From the NCBI RefSeq assembly GCF_042648805.1, contig NZ_JBHRXZ010000016.1, positions 62,001-126,000 of the forward strand: a stretch of 64,000 nt of DNA, written 5' to 3'. The notes below the pieces were generated by a model. That model had not been told where the DNA came from and did no database searches. It worked only from the letters and a program-made list of their open reading frames with translations. This stretch comes from Azomonas tarimensis (GTDB taxonomy: Bacteria > Pseudomonadota > Gammaproteobacteria > Pseudomonadales > Pseudomonadaceae). Made by a program: the position numbers and the translations under genes. How positions within the stretch are numbered: position 1 is the first letter of the stretch; each line of letters starts with the position of its first letter. This document shows positions 42,063 to 50,872 of the stretch, one piece after another.

Positions 42063-43988
42063 TCAAGAGCGGCGATTCACCAGCGCGCCTGCCGCGCCTT
42101 GGGTGTTATGGGTAAACCAGATCACTCGACTGGCGCCACGGGTGATGGCGACATAAGCCAGCCGCGCGGTTTCGTCGCGCATCGCCTGGTCATAACTGCT
42201 GCGGAAGAAGCCGGACCTGGCGTAGAGCGCATTGCGAAACGGGTGCGCGGGCGGCGGCTCGCAGTCATCGAGGATGATCGCCACTTCCGCCTGCAACCCC
42301 TTGGCACGGTGGATGGTCAGTGCCCTGACCGGTAGCGCCGGGTCGAGCCTGGCCTGGATGCGCTTGAGCGCGTCGTTGCCGCGGCTCAGCAGCAGGACGG
42401 CAGTTTTTTCGTCTGTGTGGCGCAGGCTGCACTGGGCCGTCACCTCTTCGAGCAAGGCATCCATGCCCGTGCGAAGGTCGAACCCTGGCACCAGCTTGAC
42501 GCCATGATCCCCGGGCCCTGTGACTTTCGCGGCCCGGCAGTTCTTGTCCTGCTTGCAGGAAACCTCCGCCAGCATGCGCGCCGCGTCCTCCATGACAGGT
42601 GCCACCGAGCGGTAGTTGGTTTCCAGACGCAGCACCCTGCTCTTCTTCAAGCGTCCCTTGCCCGGAAAGTGGCGGTCGAAGTCCAGGAAAAGCTCCGGCG
42701 AACTGCCGCGCCAGCCGTAGATCGATTGCCAGTCGTCGCCAATGGCCATGAGACTCACCGCCTGGCCCCGGCGCGTCAGCTCACGCTGCGCCGCCTGCAA
42801 CCAGAGTACGATCTGCGGGGAAATGTCCTGGAATTCGTCGATCAGCAGATGGCTGAAGGGTATCAACGCGGTCTCGCCGAAGCTGCTGCCATTGTCGCCA
42901 AGCGTCTCGGTCAGCTGCTGGAATCCGTGATTGAAGGTCATCAATCCCCGGGCAGCGAGCTGCTCGTTGAAACTGCGCCAGAAGAGTGCCAGCGCCTCGG
43001 CGAAATCCTCTTCCACCCCGCTCATCCCATCGCCGGTCAGGCACTCCGGGCGCAAGCCGATGCTTTCGGCGAAGCCCGCCTGGACCTGGAACGCCTCGAA
43101 CAAGGGCAGCGCGCGGAACTCACCTGGCAATCGATAAAGGTTCAGTGGCGCCTTGCCCGCCGGCTTTCCGGACGCAGGCGGAGGCGCGCCGAGCAACCGA
43201 TGCACCCGCTCGCGGAAGTCGGCGTTCTCGGCGTAGCAGGACTGGTAAGTCTCCTTGAGCACGGCACGCTGGGCGCTACCGGTTGCCAGGCTGTCGTCGG
43301 GCTCGCCGCTTCGACCCCGACCGGACTGTTCGAACCAGCGCGGATCACCAAGCGCCTGCCGGGCCATCATGCCCATGGCCGAATGAAAGGTGCGTACACA
43401 GCGGCGCGCGCTCGTCTCATCGAAGGGATAGGACCAGAACTGCAGCAGCTCGACCAGCTTGCCCCGCAACTCGGCGCAGGAGGCGTTGGTAAAGGAAATG
43501 ACCGTCAACCGCTCGGGCGCGACCTTCAGGTGACAGAGCATGAATACCACGCGAAGCAGCAATGTGGAGGACTTGCCCGAACCGGCCCCGGCAAACACCC
43601 GCGCCACCGGATGCTCACAGGTGATCATCGTCCATTGCTCATCCGAAGGCTCTCCCAGCAGCCCCTTGCCCACTGCAGCCTTGACCTGCTCGCGCATCGC
43701 CTGGATCTGCCCGGTTGTTACCGATAGCGGGGACGGCCCATAGATGCCCTCGCTGGCGGGCTGCGCTCGTTTCGCGCGAGGTTTTGCCGCCCCTTTGGCA
43801 CGGGCCTTGGCCGTCGCCTTGCTCTTGACCCTGCTGGTAGCGCCGGAGACCAAGGGGGCATTCGGGTGGGGATAGGCATGAGACAGGGCCGAGCCATGCT
43901 GCTCGCGCAGGTAGGCCGAAGTCCGGGGAAAGCATGCCCTGAGAGTCGCTGTGAGCAGCGCGCGGTAGCGCTTGACGGCGGACAACAT
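42063..43988 (-). CDS. UvrD/Rep-family superfamily I DNA helicase
   Basis: A helicase of 641 residues. Walker A is FAGAGSGKSSTLLLRV (about 130), the Ia motif ISFTNASCAELRGKL, Walker B/II LLIDEFQDIS (about 385), motif III GDDWQSIYGWRG, and the late motifs LTIHRAKGLQAEVAII and AYVAITRGASRVIW. All ATPase/helicase motifs are intact. The first 80 residues are rich in lysine and arginine (KSKATAKARAKGAAKPRAKR), an extension not usual in UvrD. It may bind nucleic acid. The gene is separated by 24 bases from the next gene upstream on the same strand. Probable role in DNA repair or recombination. Confidence 0.87.
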   Translation of the reverse strand: MLSAVKRYRALLTATLRACFPRTSAYLREQHGSALSHAYPHPNAPLVSGATSRVKSKATAKARAKGAAKPRAKRAQPASEGIYGPSPLSVTTGQIQAMREQVKAAVGKGLLGEPSDEQWTMITCEHPVARVFAGAGSGKSSTLLLRVVFMLCHLKVAPERLTVISFTNASCAELRGKLVELLQFWSYPFDETSARRCVRTFHSAMGMMARQALGDPRWFEQSGRGRSGEPDDSLATGSAQRAVLKETYQSCYAENADFRERVHRLLGAPPPASGKPAGKAPLNLYRLPGEFRALPLFEAFQVQAGFAESIGLRPECLTGDGMSGVEEDFAEALALFWRSFNEQLAARGLMTFNHGFQQLTETLGDNGSSFGETALIPFSHLLIDEFQDISPQIVLWLQAAQRELTRRGQAVSLMAIGDDWQSIYGWRGSSPELFLDFDRHFPGKGRLKKSRVLRLETNYRSVAPVMEDAARMLAEVSCKQDKNCRAAKVTGPGDHGVKLVPGFDLRTGMDALLEEVTAQCSLRHTDEKTAVLLLSRGNDALKRIQARLDPALPVRALTIHRAKGLQAEVAIILDDCEPPPAHPFRNALYARSGFFRSSYDQAMRDETARLAYVAITRGASRVIWFTHNTQGAAGALVNRRS

Positions 43989-44012
43989 CGTGACGGTCCT
44001 GGGTGCCCGAGG

Positions 44013-44696
44013 CTAGAAGCGCTCACCGGGTGCCAGATAGCGCCACTGCCCCGGCGGCATCTTGCCCATCGGGACGCCTCCGATACGGATGCGCTTGAGC
44101 GTTCGTATCGTCAGACCGACGCCTGCACACAGCGTGTGGATCATCCCGGGGGCAACCTGTTTCAGGGCAAAGCGCAGGTGGTGCTCGTTCTGCCAGCTGA
44201 CCTTGCAACCGCGCCCTTCATTGAGCCGGGCCAATCCACCAGGACTGATCTGCCCCCTGACCTCGGCGACATATTCCTGCTCGATGCGTGCCGAATCATC
44301 GTTGAGTTTGCGCAGAGCCCGCCAATCCTGGCTGAACACCGCAAGGCCGCCGGCGCCTGCCTGCAGCGGCAGCGCCGCGCTCAACCGCGCAAAGTGTCCC
44401 TTGAGCACCCGCTGCCGGCTCACATCAGCGCTCCAGTGACTGTCGACGCGAATCAGCTGGCTCGCCTCGCCGGCATAGCCAACCGGCACATTGAGCAGCA
44501 GGGTCGCAGGCTCCAGGGGTTCGGCCACGGCTCCGGGCAGCAGTTCGACACCTTGTCCTTCGACGGGGTACTGAGGCAGATCCACCACCGCCCCATCGAC
44601 GGTTACCCAGCCGCCCTCGATGTAGAGCTCGGCTTCCCGCCGGGAGCAGCCGGTGAGCTGGGTGACGCATTTGGACAGGCGAATGGAATCGGACAT
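44013..44696 (-). CDS. Pseudouridine-synthase-like protein (RsuA/RluF group) lacking the catalytic aspartate motif
   Basis: A protein of 227 residues with an N-terminal S4 RNA-binding domain (RLSKCVTQLTGCSRREAELY, 1-60) and an RsuA-fold core. The conserved RluF-type segment QDWRALRKLNDDSARIEQEYV is present. The GRLD loop that should carry the catalytic aspartate reads LPLQAGAGGLAVFSQDW, with no aspartate at the expected place. So it may bind RNA without isomerising uridine, or use a different residue. ATG 44696 begins the S4 domain. It faces the yebG gene across a LexA-box promoter and may share it. Confidence 0.75.
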   Translation of the reverse strand: MSDSIRLSKCVTQLTGCSRREAELYIEGGWVTVDGAVVDLPQYPVEGQGVELLPGAVAEPLEPATLLLNVPVGYAGEASQLIRVDSHWSADVSRQRVLKGHFARLSAALPLQAGAGGLAVFSQDWRALRKLNDDSARIEQEYVAEVRGQISPGGLARLNEGRGCKVSWQNEHHLRFALKQVAPGMIHTLCAGVGLTIRTLKRIRIGGVPMGKMPPGQWRYLAPGERF

Positions 44697-44763
44697 GGGA
44701 GGCAACCTTGAGAGGGCCGATATTGTAGCACTCCGCTTGGCAGGCGCATGCCTGGCGCATAGA

Positions 44764-44779
44764 CTGTACACATATACAG
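44764..44779. promoter_or_regulatory. LexA-binding SOS box
   Basis: CTGTACACATATACAG fits the CTGT-N8-ACAG consensus exactly. It is 17 bases before the yebG start and 67 before the divergent pseudouridine-synthase-like gene. Confidence 0.85.
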
Positions 44780-44796
44780 CACAGTGGGAGCCAATG

Positions 44797-45060
44797 ATGG
44801 CCGTCGAAGTGGTTTATCGGAGCAGCTGGGACCCGGAGCGTTTGTTCATGGATAAAGCAGAAGCCGATCGTCACGACAAGATGCTGGAACTGGCCGATGC
44901 GCTGGCCTCGGCATTGCAGAGGGCCGTGCCCTCGTTGTCCGAACAACAGGCGGAGGAAGCCGGGATCTTCATGGCCCGACACCGGGATCAGTTCGCCAAG
45001 GCGTTCAAGCAGAACCTCGAGGCTTTGGCCGAAGTCGGTGAACCTGCGGAAACGGACTGA
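44797..45060 (+). CDS. yebG: YebG-family DNA-damage-inducible protein
   Basis: A protein of 87 residues that aligns with E. coli YebG from its start (MAVEVVYRSS) through DKAEADRHDKMLELADAL. YebG is a small SOS-regulated protein of unknown biochemical role. A perfect LexA box lies 17 bases before the start, which supports SOS control directly. ATG 44797 is chosen since E. coli begins the same way and GGAG is six bases upstream; ATG 44794 is the other choice. Length and charge pattern agree with the family. Confidence 0.85.
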   Translation: MAVEVVYRSSWDPERLFMDKAEADRHDKMLELADALASALQRAVPSLSEQQAEEAGIFMARHRDQFAKAFKQNLEALAEVGEPAETD

Positions 45061-45105
45061 TTCAGAGCCGGTCGAAGCGATATCCCGACCGGAGCCGCGC
45101 TTCCC

Positions 45106-45462
45106 ATGAAAGTCGCCTGCATTGCCCTCGCCGCGCTGATCCTCGCTGGCTGCGCGGCCTCGCCAACTGACTTCAGCGAACACGAGACCCAGCTCGCTGC
45201 GAAGGTCCGGGCCTATCCCGCCTCGGCCGTCGCACCTGGCAATACCGTCATCGGGCCGGTTCGCAGCGTGACCTGTGACAGCGGCTCCTTCAGCCGCTTC
45301 CCTGGTACCGAGGGCGAAGGGGTCTGGCTGTTGAAGCTGGAAACCGCACGCCTCGGAGGCAATGCCGTGGTCCAGTACTCCTGCCGCACTCGAGGCTTCG
45401 ACCCGGCCAGCGGTTGCCGGGAATCCAAGCGCTGCGAAGGCAAGGCAGCCAGACTTGATTGA
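45106..45462 (+). CDS. RcsF-like lipoprotein
   Basis: A lipoprotein of 118 residues with signal peptide and lipobox ALILAGC (cysteine about 16). The C-terminal part has the RcsF pattern: a first cysteine in SVTCDSG, then GGNAVVQYSCRT, GCRES and KRCEGKAA. The four cysteines could form the two non-consecutive disulfides of RcsF. RcsF reports envelope stress to the Rcs phosphorelay in enterics; Pseudomonas lacks that full system, so the role here is open. It lies 45 bases after yebG in the same direction. Confidence 0.65.
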   Translation: MKVACIALAALILAGCAASPTDFSEHETQLAAKVRAYPASAVAPGNTVIGPVRSVTCDSGSFSRFPGTEGEGVWLLKLETARLGGNAVVQYSCRTRGFDPASGCRESKRCEGKAARLD

Positions 45463-45548
45463 TGCCTACCCTCTGCCAGAATCAAAGGGTGAACCTGACC
45501 ATGGCCAGCCAGGTCTGAACCAGAGAGACCTGAGACGCGGAGGATGTG

Positions 45549-45770
45549 ATGGGAGCGGGCGAAAGCGAACAGCACGTGGAGCAACGGCAGTTTCATGCAC
45601 TGCGTGCCCACGTTGACGAGATGGTTGCCTGTGGCGCCTCCATCGATGGTCGGGATCCACTGAGACTGACCTATGCCGGCGTGCCCCACTGGGTCGAACA
45701 GGGCATGCTGATCAGTGATCTTGGTGCCACGCTCGAGATGGAGGGGTTTGCCCATGATGCCTGGCACTGA
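45549..45770 (+). CDS. Hypothetical small protein
   Basis: A 73-residue soluble protein beginning MGAGESEQHVEQRQFHALRA. It has a short amphipathic first half and a hydrophobic second half (GVPHWVEQGMLISDLGATL). No domain is recognised and no signal peptide is present. ATG 45549 follows a weak GGAGGA signal. It overlaps the next gene by 14 bases, so the two are probably translated together. Third-position GC use is as in neighbouring genes, which supports real coding. Confidence 0.55.
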   Translation: MGAGESEQHVEQRQFHALRAHVDEMVACGASIDGRDPLRLTYAGVPHWVEQGMLISDLGATLEMEGFAHDAWH

Positions 45771-45954
45771 GCAGGCTCGGCGACACCCCGCCCCAGTGTT
45801 TCGTGCGGATGAATCACCGTTGAATGACCTGGACGAGTCCGAGCAGGAGGCCGACGTCCTACCCGACGAGGTGGAGCTGGCTGAAGCGCTTGAGCAGGCC
45901 GATCAGGAATCTCCTGCAATGGATCCCGCCCAGCCAGGGCCTGACGCGCTCTGA
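45757..45954 (+). CDS. Hypothetical acidic small protein
   Basis: A 65-residue protein, strongly acidic (NDLDESEQEADVLPDEVELA), with no domain known to me. It begins inside the last codons of the preceding gene (14-base overlap) with GAGGGG upstream. Its 3' end is 5 bases from the convergent ercS stop. Low complexity makes the assignment uncertain; the tight packing is the main support. Confidence 0.45.
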   Translation: MPGTEQARRHPAPVFRADESPLNDLDESEQEADVLPDEVELAEALEQADQESPAMDPAQPGPDAL

Positions 45955-45959
45955 GCCAG

Positions 45960-47687
45960 TCAGGCCTTGGCCGTCAGTAGCTGGGTAAGCACCGCCCGCA
46001 GCTTGCCTGGCTTGACCGGCTTGTTGAGCAGCGGCACGCCCTGGGCGTGCAGTTCGCGCAGGCACAGGTCGCTGCGGTCGGCGGTGATCATCGCCACGGG
46101 AATCTCACTGGCAAAGCGCTGGCGCAACTGCTTTATCACATCGGAACCGACAACGCCGTCATCGAGGTGGTAGTCAGCCAGGATCACCTCTGGCGGCCGC
46201 TCCTGAAGCACCTCGAAGGCCTCTCGCTCATCCCTGGCCGTCAACACGCTGCAGCCCCACTGCCCCAGGAGCGCAGCCATGCTCGTCAGAATGCTCGCCT
46301 CGTTGTCGATGACCAACACACGACACCCGGGCAAGGGATCGCCCAGCGAAGGCAGTGGACGTGACGGGATATCGGGGGCGGGCGCCAGCGCGGCGCTCGG
46401 CAGATCCAGCCAGAAGGTCGAGCCCCGGCCGACTTCCGACCGAACCTGGACCCGGTAATCGAGGATCCCGGCGATCCGGTCGACGATCGCCAGCCCCAGG
46501 CCCACGCCCTTGCGCTCGTGCCCGCGCTCGAGGTCGAGCTGGTTGAACTCCAGGAAGATCGCTTCGAGCTGATCCGCGGGAATACCCCGGCCGGTGTCGC
46601 GCACCTCGATCCTGATCTGATCGCCGCGGCGGCGTGCGCCCAGCAGGATGCCGCCCTCCTGGGTATAACGGCAGGCATTGCTCAGGAGGTTGCGCAGGAT
46701 CCGGCTGAGCAGGCGGCCGTCGGTACGCACCGCCGCCTCGGGAAATCGCACCTTCAGACGGAGCCCGGCCGCCTCGGCGACAGACTGGAATTCCGAAGCC
46801 AGCGGCGACAGCAGCTCGTCCAGGCTGTAGGTGTCCAGATCCGGCTTGACCGCGGCCTGGTCGAGCCTGGAGATGTCCAGCAGGTCCGAAAGCATATCCT
46901 CGGCGCTCTCCAGCGCCTGGTGCGAGCGCTCGATGAGCACCTGCTCGGCGAGCGGCAGGTCGCGCTCGCGCAGCGTGGAGATCAGCAGCCGAGCCGCGTT
47001 CATCGGTTGCAGCAGGTCATGACTGGCAGCAGCGAGAAACTTGTCCTTGCTGCGATTGGCGTCTTCGGCAATATCCCGCGCCTCGCGCAACTGAGATTCC
47101 ATCCGCTCACGCTCGGCGATTTCCTGCTGTAGATGACGATTGGTCGACAACAGCTGCTCGGTTCGCTTGGCGACACGCTGCTCCAGCTCGTCGTTGAGCT
47201 GCAACAGGCGACGCTGGGCCTGCTTTCGTTCGGTGATATCGGCGACGAAGCCTTCGACCAGATCGCCTTCGTCTGGCTTGTACAGCAGGTTCATCATCAC
47301 GTCGACAGCGCTACCATCCTGGCGCAGCAGACGCGTCTCATAGCTGAACAGCCCGTGCTTGTCGCGCAGGACCTGGCGGATGTGTCCCAGCTCGCCGGCC
47401 CCGCCGGCGAACAGGCGCTCGACCAGGTCGGCCCGCGCCACGATCTGCGCCGGCTCCTGATATCCAAGCATTCGGGCAAACGCCGGGTTGGCGGCACAGA
47501 TGGCTGCGTTCAGGCGCGCCTGGAAGATGCCGTGAACGGCATGTTCGAACAGCCACTTGTAGCGATTGCGCTCCTGCTCCAGTTCATCGAGCCGAGCAGC
47601 TAGTTCCGGGTAGTAGCTCTTGCGGACCGAATGGCTCCCCAGCCCGAGCAGATCGGCGACGTCGGCGGGGTCAAAGGGCTTCGCCAT
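45960..47687 (-). CDS. ercS: Hybrid sensor histidine kinase, ErcS-like
   Basis: A soluble hybrid kinase of 575 residues. A PAS domain (about 45-150, VHGIFQARLNAAICAANPAF) precedes a coiled coil (165-215). The H-box is AAASHDLLQPMNAARLL, the N box RILRNLLSNACRYTQ, and the G boxes DTGRGIPAD and GVGLGLAIVDRI. The C-terminal receiver (about 450-570) has LVIDNEAS, phospho-aspartate in LADYHLDDG and lysine in LNKPVKPG. In P. aeruginosa ErcS lies next to ErcA in the ethanol oxidation regulatory network; this position and order support the name. Its start overlaps the ercA stop by 17 bases. Ligand unknown. Confidence 0.8.
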   Translation of the reverse strand: MAKPFDPADVADLLGLGSHSVRKSYYPELAARLDELEQERNRYKWLFEHAVHGIFQARLNAAICAANPAFARMLGYQEPAQIVARADLVERLFAGGAGELGHIRQVLRDKHGLFSYETRLLRQDGSAVDVMMNLLYKPDEGDLVEGFVADITERKQAQRRLLQLNDELEQRVAKRTEQLLSTNRHLQQEIAERERMESQLREARDIAEDANRSKDKFLAAASHDLLQPMNAARLLISTLRERDLPLAEQVLIERSHQALESAEDMLSDLLDISRLDQAAVKPDLDTYSLDELLSPLASEFQSVAEAAGLRLKVRFPEAAVRTDGRLLSRILRNLLSNACRYTQEGGILLGARRRGDQIRIEVRDTGRGIPADQLEAIFLEFNQLDLERGHERKGVGLGLAIVDRIAGILDYRVQVRSEVGRGSTFWLDLPSAALAPAPDIPSRPLPSLGDPLPGCRVLVIDNEASILTSMAALLGQWGCSVLTARDEREAFEVLQERPPEVILADYHLDDGVVGSDVIKQLRQRFASEIPVAMITADRSDLCLRELHAQGVPLLNKPVKPGKLRAVLTQLLTAKA

Positions 47688-48831
47688 AGACAACCTCGAC
47701 GTCCCGCTGGGTCGACTGGCGGGGATTGGTCAGAATGCAGGGGTCGGCCATGGCATGCCGAGAAAGAAAGGGAATGTCGGAGCTGTCGACGCCGTGCAGG
47801 CGAAGCGTTTCTTCGAACCCCACGGCGCGCTTGAAGGCAATCAGGTGATCCACCAGCCGTGCGCGGACCTGGGGCGGAGTCAGACCGCGGCAATCGATGC
47901 CGAGCGTTTCAGCCACGATCCGGAAGCGCTCCGGTGCAGCGTTGAAGTTGAAGGCAACCACATGCTCGACCAGCGCTGCGTTGCACAACCCGTGCGGCAG
48001 GTCGAGGAACCCGCCAAGGCTGTGGGACATCGCATGTACCGCTCCGAGAATGGCATTGGAGAATGCCAGGCCAGCCTGCATGCTTCCGAGCATGATCTTT
48101 TCGCGCAGCTCGATATCGCTCGGGTTGGCGATCATCGCCACCAGGTTGCCGTTGATCAGCCGCATGGCCTCGAGGGCATGGGGATCGGTCAGCGGCCCGT
48201 GTCCGGTGGAAACGAAGGCCTCGATCGCATGAACCAGGGCATCGATCCCGGTACAGGCGGAGAGAAAGGGATCCATGCTCGCCGTGGTTTCCGGGTCGAT
48301 CAGCGACACGTCCGGAACCACTGCCTTGCTGACGATGGAAAACTTCACCCGCTCCACCTGATCGGAAATGATCACGAACTGCGAGACGTCCGCCGATGTG
48401 CCTGCCGTGGTCGGAATCAGGATCAACGGCGGGCTGGGCATGCGGATGGTGTCGACGCCCTCGAACTCGAGGATGTTGCGACCATGGGCGGCGACGATGC
48501 CGATCCCTTTGGCACAGTCCATCGGGCTGCCACCGCCGACCGCGACGATCACGTCGCAGACGCTGGTGCGGTAGAGGTCGGCCCCGAGCATCACCTCATC
48601 CACCCGGGGATTGGGCGAGACGCCGGTGAACACTACATGTTGGATGCCCTGCTGATCGAGGCTCGCCAATACATCACCGACCCAGCCCGCCGCCTGTACG
48701 CCCGGGTCCGAAACCACCAGTACCCGTCGCGCGCCAAAGGTCGAGGCGTAATTACCTACCGAATGGCGAGAGCCAGCCCCGAAGATGATTTCCGGGCTGA
48801 CGAACTTGCGAAGTGCGGTTATCGAAGACAT
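47671..48831 (-). CDS. ercA: Iron-containing alcohol dehydrogenase, ErcA
   Basis: A group III (iron-dependent) dehydrogenase of 386 residues. The NAD-binding loop is IVAVGGGSPMDCAKGIGIV (about 95), then LILIPTTAGTSADVSQF. Metal histidines are in LGAVHAMSHSLGGFLDLPHG and HGLCNAALVEHVVAFN. In P. aeruginosa, ErcA (PA1991) is needed for growth on ethanol and is thought to act as a sensor or regulator rather than only an enzyme. It is downstream of the S9 peptidase gene (141-base gap) and overlaps ercS by 17 bases. Confidence 0.86.
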   Translation of the reverse strand: MSSITALRKFVSPEIIFGAGSRHSVGNYASTFGARRVLVVSDPGVQAAGWVGDVLASLDQQGIQHVVFTGVSPNPRVDEVMLGADLYRTSVCDVIVAVGGGSPMDCAKGIGIVAAHGRNILEFEGVDTIRMPSPPLILIPTTAGTSADVSQFVIISDQVERVKFSIVSKAVVPDVSLIDPETTASMDPFLSACTGIDALVHAIEAFVSTGHGPLTDPHALEAMRLINGNLVAMIANPSDIELREKIMLGSMQAGLAFSNAILGAVHAMSHSLGGFLDLPHGLCNAALVEHVVAFNFNAAPERFRIVAETLGIDCRGLTPPQVRARLVDHLIAFKRAVGFEETLRLHGVDSSDIPFLSRHAMADPCILTNPRQSTQRDVEVVYGEAL

Positions 48832-48971
48832 ACGGCTCGGTTGTTCTTAGGGGATCGCTAGTGACAGCCTGCCTATCGGCAGGTCGTCATCTCTTCGCGC
48901 CGATCGTTGGGCGGCGCCTGACGGCGATGGTACTGCAAGGCGCTCAGGGCTGCGAGCCGACGGCGAGCCGC

Positions 48972-50843
48972 TCACAACAGTCTTTGGTAGAAGCGATACT
49001 CGCGTTCAAGGGCATCGGCAAGATTGGCTGCCTGGCGGAAACCGTGTCGCTCACCGGGATAGAGCCTGTACTCCACCGGCACACCACGGACCCGCAGCGC
49101 TTCGACCATCGACTCGGTCTGCGCTGGCACCACCACGGCATCCTGGCCACCCTGGAAGAAGATCACCGGCGCCGTGATGCGGTCGGCATGGCAGAGCGGC
49201 GTCCGCTGGTGATAGCGCTCGGCATCCTGCTCGGGGTCGCCGATCAGCCAGTCGAGATAGTCGCCTTCGAACTTGTGGGTCGCGCGGCGCAAGCTCAGCG
49301 GATCGCTGACGCCATAGAGGCTTCCGCCTCCGCGAAACACCGAGGCAGACGCCAGTGCGCAGAGTGCGGTGTAGCCGCCGGCGCTGGAGCCTCGAATGAA
49401 GACGCGCTGCGGATCGATACGCTGCTGATCGGCCAGATACTCGACGAGCGCACAGGCGTCCTCCACTTCCAGCCTGCCCCACTCCCCTTTCAATTGCATA
49501 CGCATGGCTCGACCGAAGCCACTGGAGCCTCGATAGTTCAGGTCGGCCACGGCAAAGCCGCGCTGGGTCCAGAACTGGATGCGCGGATCGAACACCGGAT
49601 AGCAGGCTGAAGTCGGCCCGCCATGCACGAAGATCACCAGCGGTGGAGCACCGGCCCCCTGATGAGCGATGTTGCGTGGGGGGTAGAAGAAGGCGTGCGC
49701 CCACCCTTCGCCGCTGGCGAAGTGAAGCGGCTGCGGACGCGACAACTGGGCCTCGGCCAGGGGCTGTTCGCCGCCGGTGACCAGGCGCAGCTCAGCGGAT
49801 ATCCGATCGATGGCAATGATGGCCGGGAGCCGATCCGGCGCAGCGGCAATGGCATAGAAGCAGCGATCATCGGCAGTGAGCTGCCGGAAACGGCTGAAGG
49901 CCGTGGCGAGCCGCCGGGCGCCAGGCCCCTCCGTCAACCAGAGCTCCCCGAACCCGTCATGAAAGCGGGTCGCTAGCCATTTCTCCTCAGCCAGGGGCAG
50001 GTAGGTCGAGGCGCCCAGTTGCCAGGGTGCCGCGGCATGGTCGGCAAGCGCCACCGGCGCGCCTGGCGATGCCTCGCCCAGAGGCATCCAGCGGCCCTGA
50101 TCCCAGACCCAGGGTTGCCACCAGCCGGCAAGGTCGCTGAGCGCATGGAGACGCCCGTCAGGCGCGAAGCGCGGTTGCTGTATCGACTGGTCGCGAGCAC
50201 CGCCGGCAATGCAACGGGGGGCCGTCCAGCCGCCAGCCGGGTCGCGTTCGGCCAGCATCAGGCGGGTCGCGGTCCAGGGCTGGTCCGGGCGGCTCCACTC
50301 GACCCAGGCCAGTTGGTTTCCCTTGACGCTGGGGCAAGGCGCCGCATAGAAGTCGGCGCCTTCGGCTATCACGCTGCGCTGCCCCTCGACCAGACTGAAC
50401 GCCACCAACCGATGCACGGCGGTCGCAGAGCTTCGGTCTTCCTCCACGGCAAGCAGTGTCTGGCCGTGGCGGTCAAGGCACAGCGCAGCGTACCGGCAGT
50501 GAGCAGCGCTGGTGAGCAGCGCCGGCGCTGCGACCGGATCGGTAGCCTGCCGGTAGATCTGCTGATCCCGGCCATTGACGAAGGCCACGCCCGTTTCAAG
50601 CACGCACAGCGCACCCCCGCCATATTCATAGACCCGGCTGCCGAGGGAGACCCCCTCCGGGGTCAGGCAGCGGCTGCCCTGGTCATCCTGGAACCAGAGG
50701 GTCGAGCGGGCGTCGGCAGGGTCGTACTGCACCCAGTACAGACCACCATGGCCGGCGGCCAGCTCGGCGAAATCACGGCTGGCACTGGCGGCATCCTCGG
50801 CGGTCCAGTCGCTGGGCCAGTATCCATAGGGTAGTTCGTTCAC
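48972..50843 (-). CDS. pqqH: S9-family prolyl oligopeptidase, PqqH-like
   Basis: A peptidase of 623 residues: beta-propeller N-terminal part (1-360) and alpha/beta hydrolase C-terminal part. The serine is in IRGSSAGGYTALCAL (about 465), the aspartate in FFQGGQDAVVVPA and the histidine in GERHGFRQAA. In Pseudomonas this gene (PA1990, pqqH) follows pqqE, as here with a 29-base gap. It might trim the PqqA peptide, although PqqF is the usual protease. The start is a GTG at 50843 with GGAG five bases before; the ATG overlapping it is out of frame. Its exact role in PQQ formation is not settled. Confidence 0.8.
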   Translation of the reverse strand: MNELPYGYWPSDWTAEDAASASRDFAELAAGHGGLYWVQYDPADARSTLWFQDDQGSRCLTPEGVSLGSRVYEYGGGALCVLETGVAFVNGRDQQIYRQATDPVAAPALLTSAAHCRYAALCLDRHGQTLLAVEEDRSSATAVHRLVAFSLVEGQRSVIAEGADFYAAPCPSVKGNQLAWVEWSRPDQPWTATRLMLAERDPAGGWTAPRCIAGGARDQSIQQPRFAPDGRLHALSDLAGWWQPWVWDQGRWMPLGEASPGAPVALADHAAAPWQLGASTYLPLAEEKWLATRFHDGFGELWLTEGPGARRLATAFSRFRQLTADDRCFYAIAAAPDRLPAIIAIDRISAELRLVTGGEQPLAEAQLSRPQPLHFASGEGWAHAFFYPPRNIAHQGAGAPPLVIFVHGGPTSACYPVFDPRIQFWTQRGFAVADLNYRGSSGFGRAMRMQLKGEWGRLEVEDACALVEYLADQQRIDPQRVFIRGSSAGGYTALCALASASVFRGGGSLYGVSDPLSLRRATHKFEGDYLDWLIGDPEQDAERYHQRTPLCHADRITAPVIFFQGGQDAVVVPAQTESMVEALRVRGVPVEYRLYPGERHGFRQAANLADALEREYRFYQRLL

Positions 50844-50872
50844 ATGGCTCCAGGCCTGGTGGCCGGCGAACC

